From an uncultured Bacteroidales bacterium (GTDB lineage: Bacteria > Bacteroidota > Bacteroidia > Bacteroidales > UBA932): a DNA stretch of 64,000 bases. The notes under the pieces were generated by a model. The model was not told where the DNA came from. It made no database searches and was given only the letters and a program-made list of their open reading frames with translations. The position numbers and the translations under genes were made by a program. Of this stretch, positions 33,221-42,044 are shown in pieces. Numbering within the stretch: the stretch's first letter is position 1; each line of letters begins with the position of its first letter. Location: contig ONOH01000011.1 in NCBI GenBank assembly GCA_900319405.1, positions 1 through 64,000 on the forward strand. Reading direction: 5' to 3'.

Positions 33221-34726
33221 ATGAAGCAAATCAACAATGCGTATGTTTCGGACAAGTACCAGTACACGATGGGAAAGTCCTATCTGGAATGCGGAAAGCA
33301 GGACCAGACAGCCGTGTTTAACCTCTTTTACCGCAAAGCGCCCGAAAACAATAACTGGGCGGTGGTGAGCGGCACCGAGGAGGTGATCGAACTGGTCAAG
33401 AGCCTGGGAACGGAGCCGGAAGAATTCTACGAGAAATTCCTCCCCGGAGAGGAGTACGAAGAGTTTCGCAATTACTTGAGTACGATGAGGTTCACTGGAG
33501 ACTTGTACACGATGCGTGAAGGGGAGATTGTCTTCCCCAACCAGCCCATCGTCACGGTGGTCGCGCCCATGATTGAGGCCCAGGTGCTGGAAACCCCTAT
33601 GCTGTGCATCCTGAACCACCAGATGGCGGTGGCCACCAAGGCTTCCCGCGTGTGCCGAAGCACGGACAAGCCCGTGAGCGAATTCGGCTCCCGCCGCGCC
33701 CACGGTCCCTGGGCGGCTGTCTATGGCGGCAAGGCGGCCCAGATTGCCGGTTGCGCGTCATCGTCCAATATCCTTACCGGCGCCTTCAACAACGTGCCTT
33801 CCACCGGCACGATGGCCCACAGTTTCATAACCTCTTACGGCAGTACTGTGGAAGGGGAACACAAGGCCTTCTGCGACTACATCAAAACCCATAAGGGAGA
33901 AAACCTTATCCTCCTGATAGACACCTACGACACCCTCAAGTGCGGCATCAAGAATGCCATCCGCTCCTTCAAGGAAAACGGAATCGACGACAGTTACGCC
34001 CCGGGCTATGGCGTCCGCCTGGACAGCGGCGACCTGGCCTACCTCTCGCAGGAGGTGCGCCGCATCCTGGATGGGCACGGCTGCAGAAAATGCCGAATAT
34101 TCGCTACCAACGGCCTGGACGAATACCTCATCACGGACCTGGAGCGCCAGGGTGCCCGGATCGACAGCTACGGCGTGGGAGATGCCATCGCCACTTCCAA
34201 GGCGGCCCCCTGCTTCGGCAATGTCTATAAGCTGGTCCAGGTGGACGACGAACCGGTACTCAAACGCTCCGAGGACAAGATCAAGCTCATCAACCCCGGT
34301 TTCCAGATCACCTGGCGCATATCGGTCCAGGACAAGGAAAAGGGCAATTCCCTGGACGGTTATGTTTTCAAGGCCGATGTCACCTGTCTTCGGGGAGACG
34401 CGATGGACCTGGCCATTCAGCAGGGGAAAACCATCACCCTCCGGGACGAGTACGATTCCTTCAAGACCAAGACCTTCGAGGAAGGCAATTATGACGCCCG
34501 TCCCCTCCAGCTGCAGTCCGTCAAGGCCGGAAAGCGCATCGCCCCCTACTATGACCTCCAGACCAAGAAGGATTTCTACCGGGACAACCTCCAGCATTTC
34601 TCGCCGGCGGAGCGTCGTCTGATCAATCCCCATTACTACAAAGTGGACATCTCCGATGCCCTGTACGATATGAAAATGTCCATCATCGGCAAGCTGGTGA
34701 AGGAAATTGAAGAATTTGACATTTAA
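33221..34726 (+). CDS. pncB: Nicotinate phosphoribosyltransferase
   Basis: 501 residues. Joins nicotinate and PRPP to give NaMN in NAD salvage. Typical blocks: SDKYQYTMGKSYLECG, GSRRAHGPWAAVYGG, TGAFNNVPSTGTMAHSFI, LIDTYDTLKCGIKNA, VRLDSGDLAYLS and FATNGLDEY followed by SYGVGDAIATS. Full length for the longer NAPRTase subgroup. Divergent from pncA. Followed 11 bp later by a DUF4251 gene. Confidence 0.95.
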   Translation: MKQINNAYVSDKYQYTMGKSYLECGKQDQTAVFNLFYRKAPENNNWAVVSGTEEVIELVKSLGTEPEEFYEKFLPGEEYEEFRNYLSTMRFTGDLYTMREGEIVFPNQPIVTVVAPMIEAQVLETPMLCILNHQMAVATKASRVCRSTDKPVSEFGSRRAHGPWAAVYGGKAAQIAGCASSSNILTGAFNNVPSTGTMAHSFITSYGSTVEGEHKAFCDYIKTHKGENLILLIDTYDTLKCGIKNAIRSFKENGIDDSYAPGYGVRLDSGDLAYLSQEVRRILDGHGCRKCRIFATNGLDEYLITDLERQGARIDSYGVGDAIATSKAAPCFGNVYKLVQVDDEPVLKRSEDKIKLINPGFQITWRISVQDKEKGNSLDGYVFKADVTCLRGDAMDLAIQQGKTITLRDEYDSFKTKTFEEGNYDARPLQLQSVKAGKRIAPYYDLQTKKDFYRDNLQHFSPAERRLINPHYYKVDISDALYDMKMSIIGKLVKEIEEFDI

Positions 34727-34737
34727 AACGACCGTTT

Positions 34738-35226
34738 ATGAAATACTTGAACATCATCGCCCTTGCGGCACTCTTTCTTGCCGCCGCCTGCGGAACCTTC
34801 CGGCAAACCCCTGAAGAGCAGAAAAAAATTGCGCAAATCGTGCGCGACAGGCTGGACAGGCGGGAGTTCACCATCGATATCGACTATATGATGCCCCTTC
34901 GGGGAAGGTCCAAATCCGTCGATTCCTTTTCCATTACCCTGGACGGAGAAACCCTGAACTCCAACCTGCCTTACTTCGGCGTTGCCCACAACATCCCTTA
35001 CGGCGGCGGGAAAGGCCTCACATTCAAGGAGAAAATCTCAGACTATTCCGAGACCGCATCCGAACCGGGCAAGCGAGTCGTCGTCATCAAGGTCAAGACC
35101 GAGGAAGACACCTACATCTATACCATTTCCGTCTTCGACAACGGAACGGCCGATGTCCACGTCAACTGCCGCGAGCGGGACGACATCTCCTACCGAGGCA
35201 CCCTCCGCACCCGCGACGACGAGTAA
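34738..35226 (+). CDS. DUF4251 lipoprotein
   Basis: 162 residues. Lipoprotein signal MKYLNIIALAALFLAAAC (Cys 18). The mature part has the DUF4251 features REFTIDIDYMMPLRGRSKSV, NLPYFGVAH, GGGKGLTFKE and a final DISYRGTLR. Small predicted beta protein on the periplasmic side of the envelope. Function unknown. Probably co-transcribed with pncB, although no functional link is evident. Confidence 0.82.
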   Translation: MKYLNIIALAALFLAAACGTFRQTPEEQKKIAQIVRDRLDRREFTIDIDYMMPLRGRSKSVDSFSITLDGETLNSNLPYFGVAHNIPYGGGKGLTFKEKISDYSETASEPGKRVVVIKVKTEEDTYIYTISVFDNGTADVHVNCRERDDISYRGTLRTRDDE

Positions 35227-35242
35227 GCGAGCCGGATGAGGT

Positions 35243-36298
35243 TCAATTCTTCCTGCATTCCGTCCGGAGGTCTTCTAGAGCTTTGTATTCGGCCGGATCA
35301 AACTTCACGATAGGTGCGATGGTCATCCTGGCGGCCTTGCCAAGTCTTTTCTCAAGAAGCTTATACTCAGAGTATTGCGAAAGAACCAACTCCTTCATCT
35401 CGTCTGTCAGAGGAAGGTCGTGCTCCAAACCTGACTCTCGGACCATCACCCGGCTCCTGGAAGCGACAGACAGTTCAACGTGCAGTTGTACATAACAGAT
35501 AATGTCGAAAAAATCCTCCGGCGGGAAAGCGTCTCTGACCGACTCAAGGAATTTGCCGGTAGGAGTGTCGCCCAGATGACCATCCTTGATGGAGTGAAGC
35601 AGGCTTAGCTGTTTGTCGAGTCCGGTGTCCAGCCAGCTATGGATCATTTCGACATCGTAGAAGTAGGTCCAAACCAATAGGCCACCCATTGTGCCAATGA
35701 CGAAAATGAGCTGCACGAGGGGATTGAAATGGTATGTGTTGTGGCAGACATGCAGCGCTGGCGATACCACCAGCAGGAAGATGACGAAGACGAGCTTGAG
35801 AGCGCCACTGTTTTTGATGTCCGGTCTGGAACGGGAGTGTAATATCAGACGGATGCCTAGCATGAGTCCGGCAGCAATGATGGCACTGCAGCCCATGTGG
35901 ATCAATGCCACTTCCAAACCTCGGAACAGTGCGGTACCGATGCCCATTTCATTACCCAACAGCAGGTAGAAGAGGTTCTCAAGGATAGAGAATCCGCCAC
36001 CTACGGCAGCACCGCAGATGACACTGTCGATGAAGAATACGATTTTCTTCCGGGTGGCCAGCCAAAGGAGTGGGATAGCCTTCACGATCTCTTCCAGAAC
36101 AGGGTTGACGAAATCTGACTGATTCTTAGAAAGAAGCAAGCCTGTCAACTGGAACAAAGCGAAGCAGACCAATGCCGCCGCCATACCGCACAGCACCAGC
36201 AAAAGGAGGTTCTTTATGCTGATGAGTGAGAAATGGTCGATCTTATAGACTACGTAGATGTAGATGACCACAGGAAGGAGGGCGGCGACAAACAGCAT
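35243..36298 (-). CDS. PrsW-family intramembrane protease
   Basis: 351 residues. About seven hydrophobic helices in the first ~215 residues. PrsW signatures are present: PVLEEIVKAIPLL (Glu 69, Glu 70), GGGFSILENLFYLL and a later LIHMGCSAIIAAG. PrsW cleaves the anti-sigma factor RsiW in Bacillus. A soluble cytoplasmic tail (~220-351) without recognised motifs is extra. The start overlaps the stop of the upstream 999-residue gene by 1 bp, so they are coupled. The target is unknown. Confidence 0.8.
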   Translation of the reverse strand: MLFVAALLPVVIYIYVVYKIDHFSLISIKNLLLLVLCGMAAALVCFALFQLTGLLLSKNQSDFVNPVLEEIVKAIPLLWLATRKKIVFFIDSVICGAAVGGGFSILENLFYLLLGNEMGIGTALFRGLEVALIHMGCSAIIAAGLMLGIRLILHSRSRPDIKNSGALKLVFVIFLLVVSPALHVCHNTYHFNPLVQLIFVIGTMGGLLVWTYFYDVEMIHSWLDTGLDKQLSLLHSIKDGHLGDTPTGKFLESVRDAFPPEDFFDIICYVQLHVELSVASRSRVMVRESGLEHDLPLTDEMKELVLSQYSEYKLLEKRLGKAARMTIAPIVKFDPAEYKALEDLRTECRKN

Positions 36299-39297
36299 TA
36301 TAACAGTTTGAGTGAAATCATAAGTTCATTATTGCCACGCCTTCCGCCATCGAATCCTGCCGGTGCAAACAGATGACCGTAACCGACGGATAACGTCGTC
36401 TTGAGATAATTCAGGAACACCAGTTCGGTAGTCAGCTGGATGCCTGCGCTGTAGTACATTTTATGTGAGGAGTTGGGATTCCAGGTGGAGAGTCCCGTTC
36501 CGAAGATCGAGCACTGGATCCACGTCGGATAGCAGAACAGCGCACCGAAGTTATTGAGGCGGAGCGGGCGCAGGTTGAGCTCTGCCGTCGCCTTGGCAAA
36601 GGAGTGTGCCGGGATAGCATCGATGGTGGCGCCTGGCATTGCCAGGGTCGTTCGATACTGGAAGGAATTCCTGTGGTCGACATAGTTATTGCGGAAACCT
36701 CCGAAATAGGTGGTGCCAAACACGGACTCTTCATCACCGAAGTTGTGACCTGCTGCCGTACGGAGCCAGAACGAGGTGTTTCTGTCAAAGGGTACCAGTG
36801 TGCCGAAGTTAGCGGAAGCCTCTACCGAGGGATAGAAGCGTCCGCCTGCCAGATAGCTGTAGCCTTCAATGCCTAACTCGTAGCCCTGCTCTTTCATCAC
36901 ACCTCCCAATGAGGTGCGGGTCTTCGACCACTTCCCGTAAATCGACGCTGCCTGCATCGACCTGATATCTTTCACCTCGATTTCCTGATACAGGGGCAGA
37001 GCATCCATGTCGCCGTAGGTTGCCACCGAGAAGCCCCAGGATCTGCCATACGGCGTGACCAGCGTATTGGAATAGTCGTAGGCCAGCTGCACCACATAAC
37101 CTTTACGGCTTTTTCGCATCGGGCCGAAGAGGTCGTAGAAATCCATATGGTTCCAGGCGGCCTTGAGGCTCCAGAAGTAGTATTTCCAATCGAAGTCAAT
37201 GTGGAATTTGTTTTTCCAGTCGTTGCTGCTCCAAGGGGAGAAGCCGACTGACAGTTTCATCCTGCTCAATCCTACGGGGTCACTCACGTTAAAGCTATAG
37301 CCTAACACGGGGGTCGTATGATTCCAGGCTTGGGAATCGGTAAAGCCGCTAATGATAGGATAGGCTCCCGTGAACTTCATCTCTTTAAAGACATTGTAGG
37401 ATGTGATGTTGTTATATACATCGCCAAAATCCTTCCTGGGCAGCGGGTTTCTGAGCAGACCGACCTGTTCCATCGCCTCCTTATTGTTCTCATAGGCGAG
37501 CTGGCCGTAGAGCTTCACGGCATTGGCATCTTTCACTACCTCACGGGAGAGCAAGACGGGTTGCAGTCCGTCGCGCTTGAACTGGAGCGCCAGCAGCTGA
37601 CCAGGCGTAATCTCCAATGGCGCGAAAAGGCCGATGTCGGCATTGGTGAGCATCTCCATCTCGCGAGTCTCCAGGTTAATCTGCCAGAGGTTGGAAACAC
37701 CTGTATAGTAAGAGCTGCCGATCAGGTACTTGTCATCGAGCGAGAAGCGGAACTGTCCCAGGTTGCTGTCTTGCCAGGTGATCAGTTTCACGGGCTTGAA
37801 GATGGCCTTGGCCAGTTCTTCTGTATTGAACAGCATAAGTGTGTGCTCGCCGTTGTCGCCTTGGCTGATTAACGACAGCCATTTGCCGTCATGACTGATA
37901 TCCGTGTCGAATACGCTCACACCAAACGGGAATGCATAAATCACTTCCGGATTCTCCAAATCGCGGTCCAGACGCACAATCGACTGCGTGCCGCCGTTGG
38001 AGAACAGGCCGTAGAGACAGTCGTGGGTATTGTCATACACGATATTGCCGATGCGCTGGAACGTCTTTTTCTTCACCACCCTCTTCTTCTGTATGTCATA
38101 GATCTCCAAACCACGCATCTTTGCGTTGTTCGATGTATAGATAAGGCGCTTTCCTTTACAGTCGAGGGCTACGTAGGCAGGGTCATAGAGCTGGATGCCG
38201 TAGATGTCGTTCAGTCTCTTCTGCTCGCCCGTCTGGAGGTCGATCTCCGTCATGTGTGCAAAGTCGCCGGGGGCATTCATGGCGGCATAGGCCTTTTGCG
38301 TGGCAGGGTCATAGACGAAGGGTGACACGGAACCCAGCGGTTCTTTTGTCAGCGGTTTGGTTTTTGTGATGGGATACTGGCGGATGGCGGCGAGGTTCTC
38401 TTCCTGATGTTTTTTCTCGTCCTCCTTCCAGTCGTTCCATACTTTTCTGAGCGACTGTCCATAGACCTTCTTGAACTGTTTGCCGAAGAAGGTGTGACTG
38501 TCAGCCGTTCTGTTGTAGAACCGGATCATCTTCTCGTAGCCATAGGCCTTGGTGAGGTAGTTCACAAAGCGGGTACCGTAGAGATAGGCATTGGCACCCA
38601 CCTGGAAGTCCATCGTGGAACCTTCCGTTTCCAGGCCCACCACCGAGTAGAGTTTGTCGCCCTCGTCGATAATACTGCGGAAGTACATTTCGTCGTAGCC
38701 GCCCAATGCGCGTCCGACACCACCGCTGAGCCAGGTCTCCATGAAACAGGCGATACCCTCGTGATACCAGCGGGGCGCATACCAACGGGGAACGCTCAGG
38801 TAGCTCCATAAGGCAGAGACGGGCTGGGATTTATCGGTGTCCACCTTGGTGCCGAAGAAGCGGCGCCAGTTGAGGTCGCGACGATTGTACTTGTCAGTCA
38901 TTACGATGTGCGTATATTCGTGCTTGAACAACTGGCGGTATCGCTCACTTGATGGATTGATGTAATACGACATGTTCAACGGAGCCATGCCGATCTGTAT
39001 AAAAGAACGCGGTAATGGCGTAGCTCCGCCATTACCGTCGTCCTCCCAGTCTGTCAATAGCAGCAGGGGTGCTTCTGGATGATAGATGGAATCACTGGTC
39101 GTCCATATCTGCTCATGAAGCGCTTTGCCGTTCTGGTACATGCGTATCATGTGAGGGATGTAGCGCGACAGGTTCTTGTCAAAGAACACCAGTGTGGCTT
39201 CGTCCGTCTTATATTGGTAATAGGTCTGGTTCTGCCCCCTGGAAATACAGGGAATCAACGTTAGCAGAAGAACAGCAATCCAGTTACGCATGTACAA
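36298..39297 (-). CDS. Secreted HExxH/TolB-propeller/outer-membrane barrel protein
   Basis: 999 residues with a signal peptide (MYMRNWIAVLLLTLIPCISR). The N-terminal peptidase-like domain has LFKHEYTHIVM (His 126, His 130) and then WYHEGIACFMETW, the gluzincin-type second glutamate. A TolB-like propeller (~330-620; KRLIYTSNNAKMRGLEIYDI, VFDTDISHDGKWLSLIS, FRFSLDDKYLIG) follows. The C-terminal ~370 residues alternate aromatic strands and end in MISLKLL, as in an outer-membrane barrel. All parts look intact. A surface protease anchored by its own barrel is a reasonable reading, but no characterised homologue is known to me. Confidence 0.75.
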   Translation of the reverse strand: MYMRNWIAVLLLTLIPCISRGQNQTYYQYKTDEATLVFFDKNLSRYIPHMIRMYQNGKALHEQIWTTSDSIYHPEAPLLLLTDWEDDGNGGATPLPRSFIQIGMAPLNMSYYINPSSERYRQLFKHEYTHIVMTDKYNRRDLNWRRFFGTKVDTDKSQPVSALWSYLSVPRWYAPRWYHEGIACFMETWLSGGVGRALGGYDEMYFRSIIDEGDKLYSVVGLETEGSTMDFQVGANAYLYGTRFVNYLTKAYGYEKMIRFYNRTADSHTFFGKQFKKVYGQSLRKVWNDWKEDEKKHQEENLAAIRQYPITKTKPLTKEPLGSVSPFVYDPATQKAYAAMNAPGDFAHMTEIDLQTGEQKRLNDIYGIQLYDPAYVALDCKGKRLIYTSNNAKMRGLEIYDIQKKRVVKKKTFQRIGNIVYDNTHDCLYGLFSNGGTQSIVRLDRDLENPEVIYAFPFGVSVFDTDISHDGKWLSLISQGDNGEHTLMLFNTEELAKAIFKPVKLITWQDSNLGQFRFSLDDKYLIGSSYYTGVSNLWQINLETREMEMLTNADIGLFAPLEITPGQLLALQFKRDGLQPVLLSREVVKDANAVKLYGQLAYENNKEAMEQVGLLRNPLPRKDFGDVYNNITSYNVFKEMKFTGAYPIISGFTDSQAWNHTTPVLGYSFNVSDPVGLSRMKLSVGFSPWSSNDWKNKFHIDFDWKYYFWSLKAAWNHMDFYDLFGPMRKSRKGYVVQLAYDYSNTLVTPYGRSWGFSVATYGDMDALPLYQEIEVKDIRSMQAASIYGKWSKTRTSLGGVMKEQGYELGIEGYSYLAGGRFYPSVEASANFGTLVPFDRNTSFWLRTAAGHNFGDEESVFGTTYFGGFRNNYVDHRNSFQYRTTLAMPGATIDAIPAHSFAKATAELNLRPLRLNNFGALFCYPTWIQCSIFGTGLSTWNPNSSHKMYYSAGIQLTTELVFLNYLKTTLSVGYGHLFAPAGFDGGRRGNNELMISLKLL

Positions 39298-39305
39298 TGC
39301 CGTTA

Positions 39306-40412
39306 TTATTTCTCTATAGGGGGGCCATTGGGCTTCCTTCTGTTCAGCATTTCACTGTTGTTTACTGCTGCTGTCTGTTTGATGATTAAGCCAATCGTTT
39401 GGTTGAGACCGATATTCTGGCTCTGATTCAGGGCAGGATTATTTGCGGTATTATTCATTGCGCTGTTGAAAGCCTCCATAACCCTGCTCGCACTACCCAT
39501 CATCAAAGCATGATAGGGGTCGATCTTCCGTCCGGCGAGGACTTCTTTCTGGGCATTGTGGGGGTCGATCTTCCGTCCGGCGAGAACTTCCTGCTGGGCA
39601 TTGAGAACCGTATTGAGTTCACTTTCGAGTACCTTTGGCGGAATCGTGCTTCCAATCTGGGAAGGAACATCCATCATCCGGGCCATCTCGCAGCTTTGCA
39701 GTACGGCTATACGCTGAGCGATACCGAAATCGGCTACGGCTGCAAGAGCCTTTTCGCCACTAAGCAGGTTGCCCTTCTTGGCCAAAGCCTCGGCACTTGC
39801 CTTGTCACCCTCAAGGGCGGCAGTCATCTGCTGGTACTCCAACCACTGGTCGCGGACAAACTTCATTTTATCATCACCCTGGTCTGTCTCCAGATACTTG
39901 TCGGTGGTCTCAATGAAACGGGTGGCAAGCTGGTTCTGCTTCTGCAGCGTGGTGTAGGCCAGTGAGGCGTTGATGGTGGACTGGGCCAGGTCGGGGCACT
40001 CCTCGCCACCAAGGGCGGCATTCAGTTTTTCGGCCGACTCTGCCAGCGAACTGGCAACGTTGTCCACCAACTCACGGTTGGCGTTCATCTCCTCGAGTAC
40101 CCCGGCAAATGCAGGGATGTTGCCGGCTACCTCATTTGACATGTCAACCAGCGTGCCGAACTGGACGGCGCGTGTCTGCATTACCACTTGGGCTGCCACA
40201 ATACCATCCTTGAAGGCGGAGTCGGTCTGAAGGAGTTCTTCCATATTGGTAAGTTTCTCGGAAACTTGCTCACGTGAGAATCGAGCGGCCTTGGCGATAT
40301 CGCCATCCGCCTTGTTGAGATCTACAGGCCAATCAATAAAGCGACTGGTAATCAATCCGATAGCGCATATAGCTGCCACCGAACACAAGATAATAATACT
40401 TTTCTTTTTCAT
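39306..40412 (-). CDS. Exported/anchored helical protein with 15-residue tandem repeat
   Basis: 368 residues from ATG 40412, giving the N terminus MKKKSIIILCSVAAICAIGL (signal anchor). The rest is largely alpha-helical and polar (EKLTNMEELLQTDSAF, ASSLAESAEKLNAALGG). A perfect-length 15-residue repeat, QEVLAGRKIDPHN/KEVLAGRKIDPYH with its AQ lead-in, matches a 45-bp period at ~39517-39606. A later ATG-equivalent start at 40454 would put 14 unrelated residues before the anchor. No known family. First gene of the operon with the 999-residue protein and PrsW. Confidence 0.65.
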   Translation of the reverse strand: MKKKSIIILCSVAAICAIGLITSRFIDWPVDLNKADGDIAKAARFSREQVSEKLTNMEELLQTDSAFKDGIVAAQVVMQTRAVQFGTLVDMSNEVAGNIPAFAGVLEEMNANRELVDNVASSLAESAEKLNAALGGEECPDLAQSTINASLAYTTLQKQNQLATRFIETTDKYLETDQGDDKMKFVRDQWLEYQQMTAALEGDKASAEALAKKGNLLSGEKALAAVADFGIAQRIAVLQSCEMARMMDVPSQIGSTIPPKVLESELNTVLNAQQEVLAGRKIDPHNAQKEVLAGRKIDPYHALMMGSASRVMEAFNSAMNNTANNPALNQSQNIGLNQTIGLIIKQTAAVNNSEMLNRRKPNGPPIEK

Positions 40413-40714
40413 ACGACTAAAGAATAAAGTTCTTGTTCTTGTCTCTGATGCCAAATGCCATACTTATTATACATTGACGTTGCAAAGTTACAAAGTATTT
40501 TAGAAGTTGTCTAAATTTTATTGAAAATGTTGCCATGCACGCATGTAAGTAGCTGATAATCAGCGCGTTAATAGATCCCCCTTATAACCAATTGATTATT
40601 AATAATTTGGCCATTGTCAAAGGAAATATTCCCAATAAGAATCATAAAGAATTTATTGAATTATTTCAAAACAGATTCTTAACACAGGGTTTTGCGCATG
40701 AGCCAAGTTTTTCG
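40413..40714. other. AT-rich divergent intergenic region
   Basis: About 300 bp between divergent genes. It contains the minus-strand promoter box at 40483, a pair AAGAATC/GATTCTT enclosing 40637-40680, and the 18 nt shared with the terminator at 27942-27959. No gene is supported. Confidence 0.4.
40483..40490 (-). promoter_or_regulatory. TAnnTTTG box for the 40412-35243 operon
   Basis: TAACTTTG on the minus strand, 70 nt before ATG 40412, leaving a long leader. Confidence 0.45.
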
Positions 40715-40722
40715 TACTTTTG
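40715..40722 (+). promoter_or_regulatory. TAnnTTTG box for the 40742 gene
   Basis: TACTTTTG, 19 nt before ATG 40742. Confidence 0.5.
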
Positions 40723-40741
40723 GAGAACAAAAACGCAACAT

Positions 40742-41284
40742 ATGTCGTTACATAGAATCGTCAACAGTCTTGTTCTGGCACTCTGCCTATCGGCTATCGG
40801 AGCTTGCCGCAGCGGCTCGGAGAGAAGGGCGCTTATCGTTCTTCATCCACACGAGGAATCTCCCGCTTCGGCCAAAGGCTGTACTTCGGTCTTTCTCGCC
40901 GGAACCATCGATATGGGAGCAGCGGAGAACTGGCAGGAAAAGGCGGCCGACCTTTTCGGGAAGAAAGCGAGCAGTTTCGTCCTCTACAACCCCAGACAGA
41001 CAGAATGGCACCCCGAACGGGAAGGAGAGATGGACTATCAGGTCCGTTGGGAACTGGAGCACCTGGAGAAGGCTGACTGGATTCTGATGAATTTCCTGGC
41101 GGGAAGCCAGTCCCCCGTTACGTTGCTTGAGATGGGGCTTCATGCCAGAAGCAGGAAACTTCTGGTCATCTGTACGCCGGGGTATTTCCGGTATGACAAT
41201 GTGCGGATTACCTGTGAGAAATATTCTGTTCCCCTTTTTGCAACCCTTGAAGAAGCAATTGATGCCATTCCAGACAAACGCTAG
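40742..41284 (+). CDS. Lipoprotein with nucleoside 2-deoxyribosyltransferase-like domain
   Basis: 180 residues from ATG 40742. The signal peptide ends with LSAIGAC (Cys 20). The mature part matches the Nuc_deoxyri_tr2 fold: TSVFLAGTIDMGAAENWQ, VLYNPRQTEWHPEREG, YQVRWELEHLEKADWILMNF and SPVTLLEMGLHA (the usual catalytic Glu region). Related enzymes are cytoplasmic, so the lipoprotein signal is unexpected. A terminator-like hairpin (CAGAC/GTCTG plus eight T) overlaps its end. Confidence 0.72.
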   Translation: MSLHRIVNSLVLALCLSAIGACRSGSERRALIVLHPHEESPASAKGCTSVFLAGTIDMGAAENWQEKAADLFGKKASSFVLYNPRQTEWHPEREGEMDYQVRWELEHLEKADWILMNFLAGSQSPVTLLEMGLHARSRKLLVICTPGYFRYDNVRITCEKYSVPLFATLEEAIDAIPDKR

Positions 41285-41302
41285 CGGGTCTGAGTTTTTT
41301 TT
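41271..41302 (+). terminator. Terminator after deoxyribosyltransferase-like gene
   Basis: CAGAC (41271-41275) and GTCTG (41288-41292) followed by T at 41295-41302; the stem is short. Confidence 0.5.
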
Positions 41303-41314
41303 CGGTAAGAATCT

Positions 41315-41346
41315 CTTTGTTTAAACAAAGCTTTTCGGTATCTTTG
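41315..41346 (+). promoter_or_regulatory. Palindrome plus TAnnTTTG promoter
   Basis: CTTTGTTTAAACAAAG (41315-41330) is a perfect 16-bp palindrome. TATCTTTG (41339-41346) lies 8 bp downstream and 19 nt before ATG 41366. The palindrome overlaps the expected -33 region, so it could be a repressor or activator site. Confidence 0.5.
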
Positions 41347-41365
41347 GAGTCAAATCTCTTACACA

Positions 41366-41683
41366 ATGAACGAACAGAACCAGGAATTCGATCCCAGAGA
41401 TCTCAACAAGGACGGGAAGGTATCCGTCAAGGAAAAACTGCAGTTTGCTGCGGACAAAGCCATTGAAGCCGCAGACTCCGCTGCCGATGCTATCCGGGAA
41501 GGAGCCCAGGAGCTCTATGGAAAGGTAAAGGATTACCAGGCACTCTCTCCCGAAGAGAAGAAAGCCGTGCAGGACCAGTGGAAGGAGAAAGTGTCCGACG
41601 CCGCAGAAAAAGTAGCGGACTCCGCAAAAGAAGCTTTTGAAGATGTCAAAGAAGAGGCCGAAAAATTCTTCAATAAGAAATAG
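41366..41683 (+). CDS. Small acidic helical protein with EF-hand-like loop
   Basis: 105 residues, no signal peptide. Near the N terminus DLNKDGKVSVKE has the spacing of a calcium-binding EF-hand loop. The rest is amphipathic helix rich in Ala, Glu and Lys (DSAADAIREGAQELYGKV, DAAEKVADSAKEAFEDVKEE). It starts 19 nt after a promoter box with an adjacent 16-bp palindrome and is followed 2 bp later by a lipoprotein gene. No family recognised. Envelope-stress or apolipoprotein-like proteins have a similar look. Confidence 0.7.
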   Translation: MNEQNQEFDPRDLNKDGKVSVKEKLQFAADKAIEAADSAADAIREGAQELYGKVKDYQALSPEEKKAVQDQWKEKVSDAAEKVADSAKEAFEDVKEEAEKFFNKK

Positions 41684-41685
41684 CC

Positions 41686-42027
41686 ATGAAAACACGAATC
41701 CTCACCTGTCTTGTAGCGATTGCTGCCATTCTGTTTTCCAGCTCTCTCTTTATTTCCTGCCAATCACCGGAAGAAAAGGTCATCTCCCCGTTGGAGTCTC
41801 TCTGCAAAACCGTGGAGAAAGACAGTTTCACCGTCGATCAGATGGATACTATTCAGGACAAATTTAAAGAGGTGAACGAAGCCGCCAAGACTTGCAAATT
41901 CACGGACGAGCAGCTCAAGGAAGTGACGAAGCTCAAAGTCCGCTTCTCGAAGGGCGTGGTTAAAAAGGCTGCAGACCGCGTCGGAAGCGCAGTGGATGGT
42001 TTCATCGAGGATCTCTCGGCCAACTAA
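41686..42027 (+). CDS. Small lipoprotein, unknown
   Basis: 113 residues. The signal ends with SLFISC (Cys ~25). The mature part is helical (VDQMDTIQDKFKEVNEAAK, FTDEQLKEVTKLKVRF), possibly a small helical bundle. Located 2 bp after the EF-hand-like gene and 17 bp before the inositol monophosphatase family gene, so likely one operon. No family recognised. Confidence 0.75.
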   Translation: MKTRILTCLVAIAAILFSSSLFISCQSPEEKVISPLESLCKTVEKDSFTVDQMDTIQDKFKEVNEAAKTCKFTDEQLKEVTKLKVRFSKGVVKKAADRVGSAVDGFIEDLSAN

Positions 42028-42044
42028 GAAGCTGTTAAGCATTT

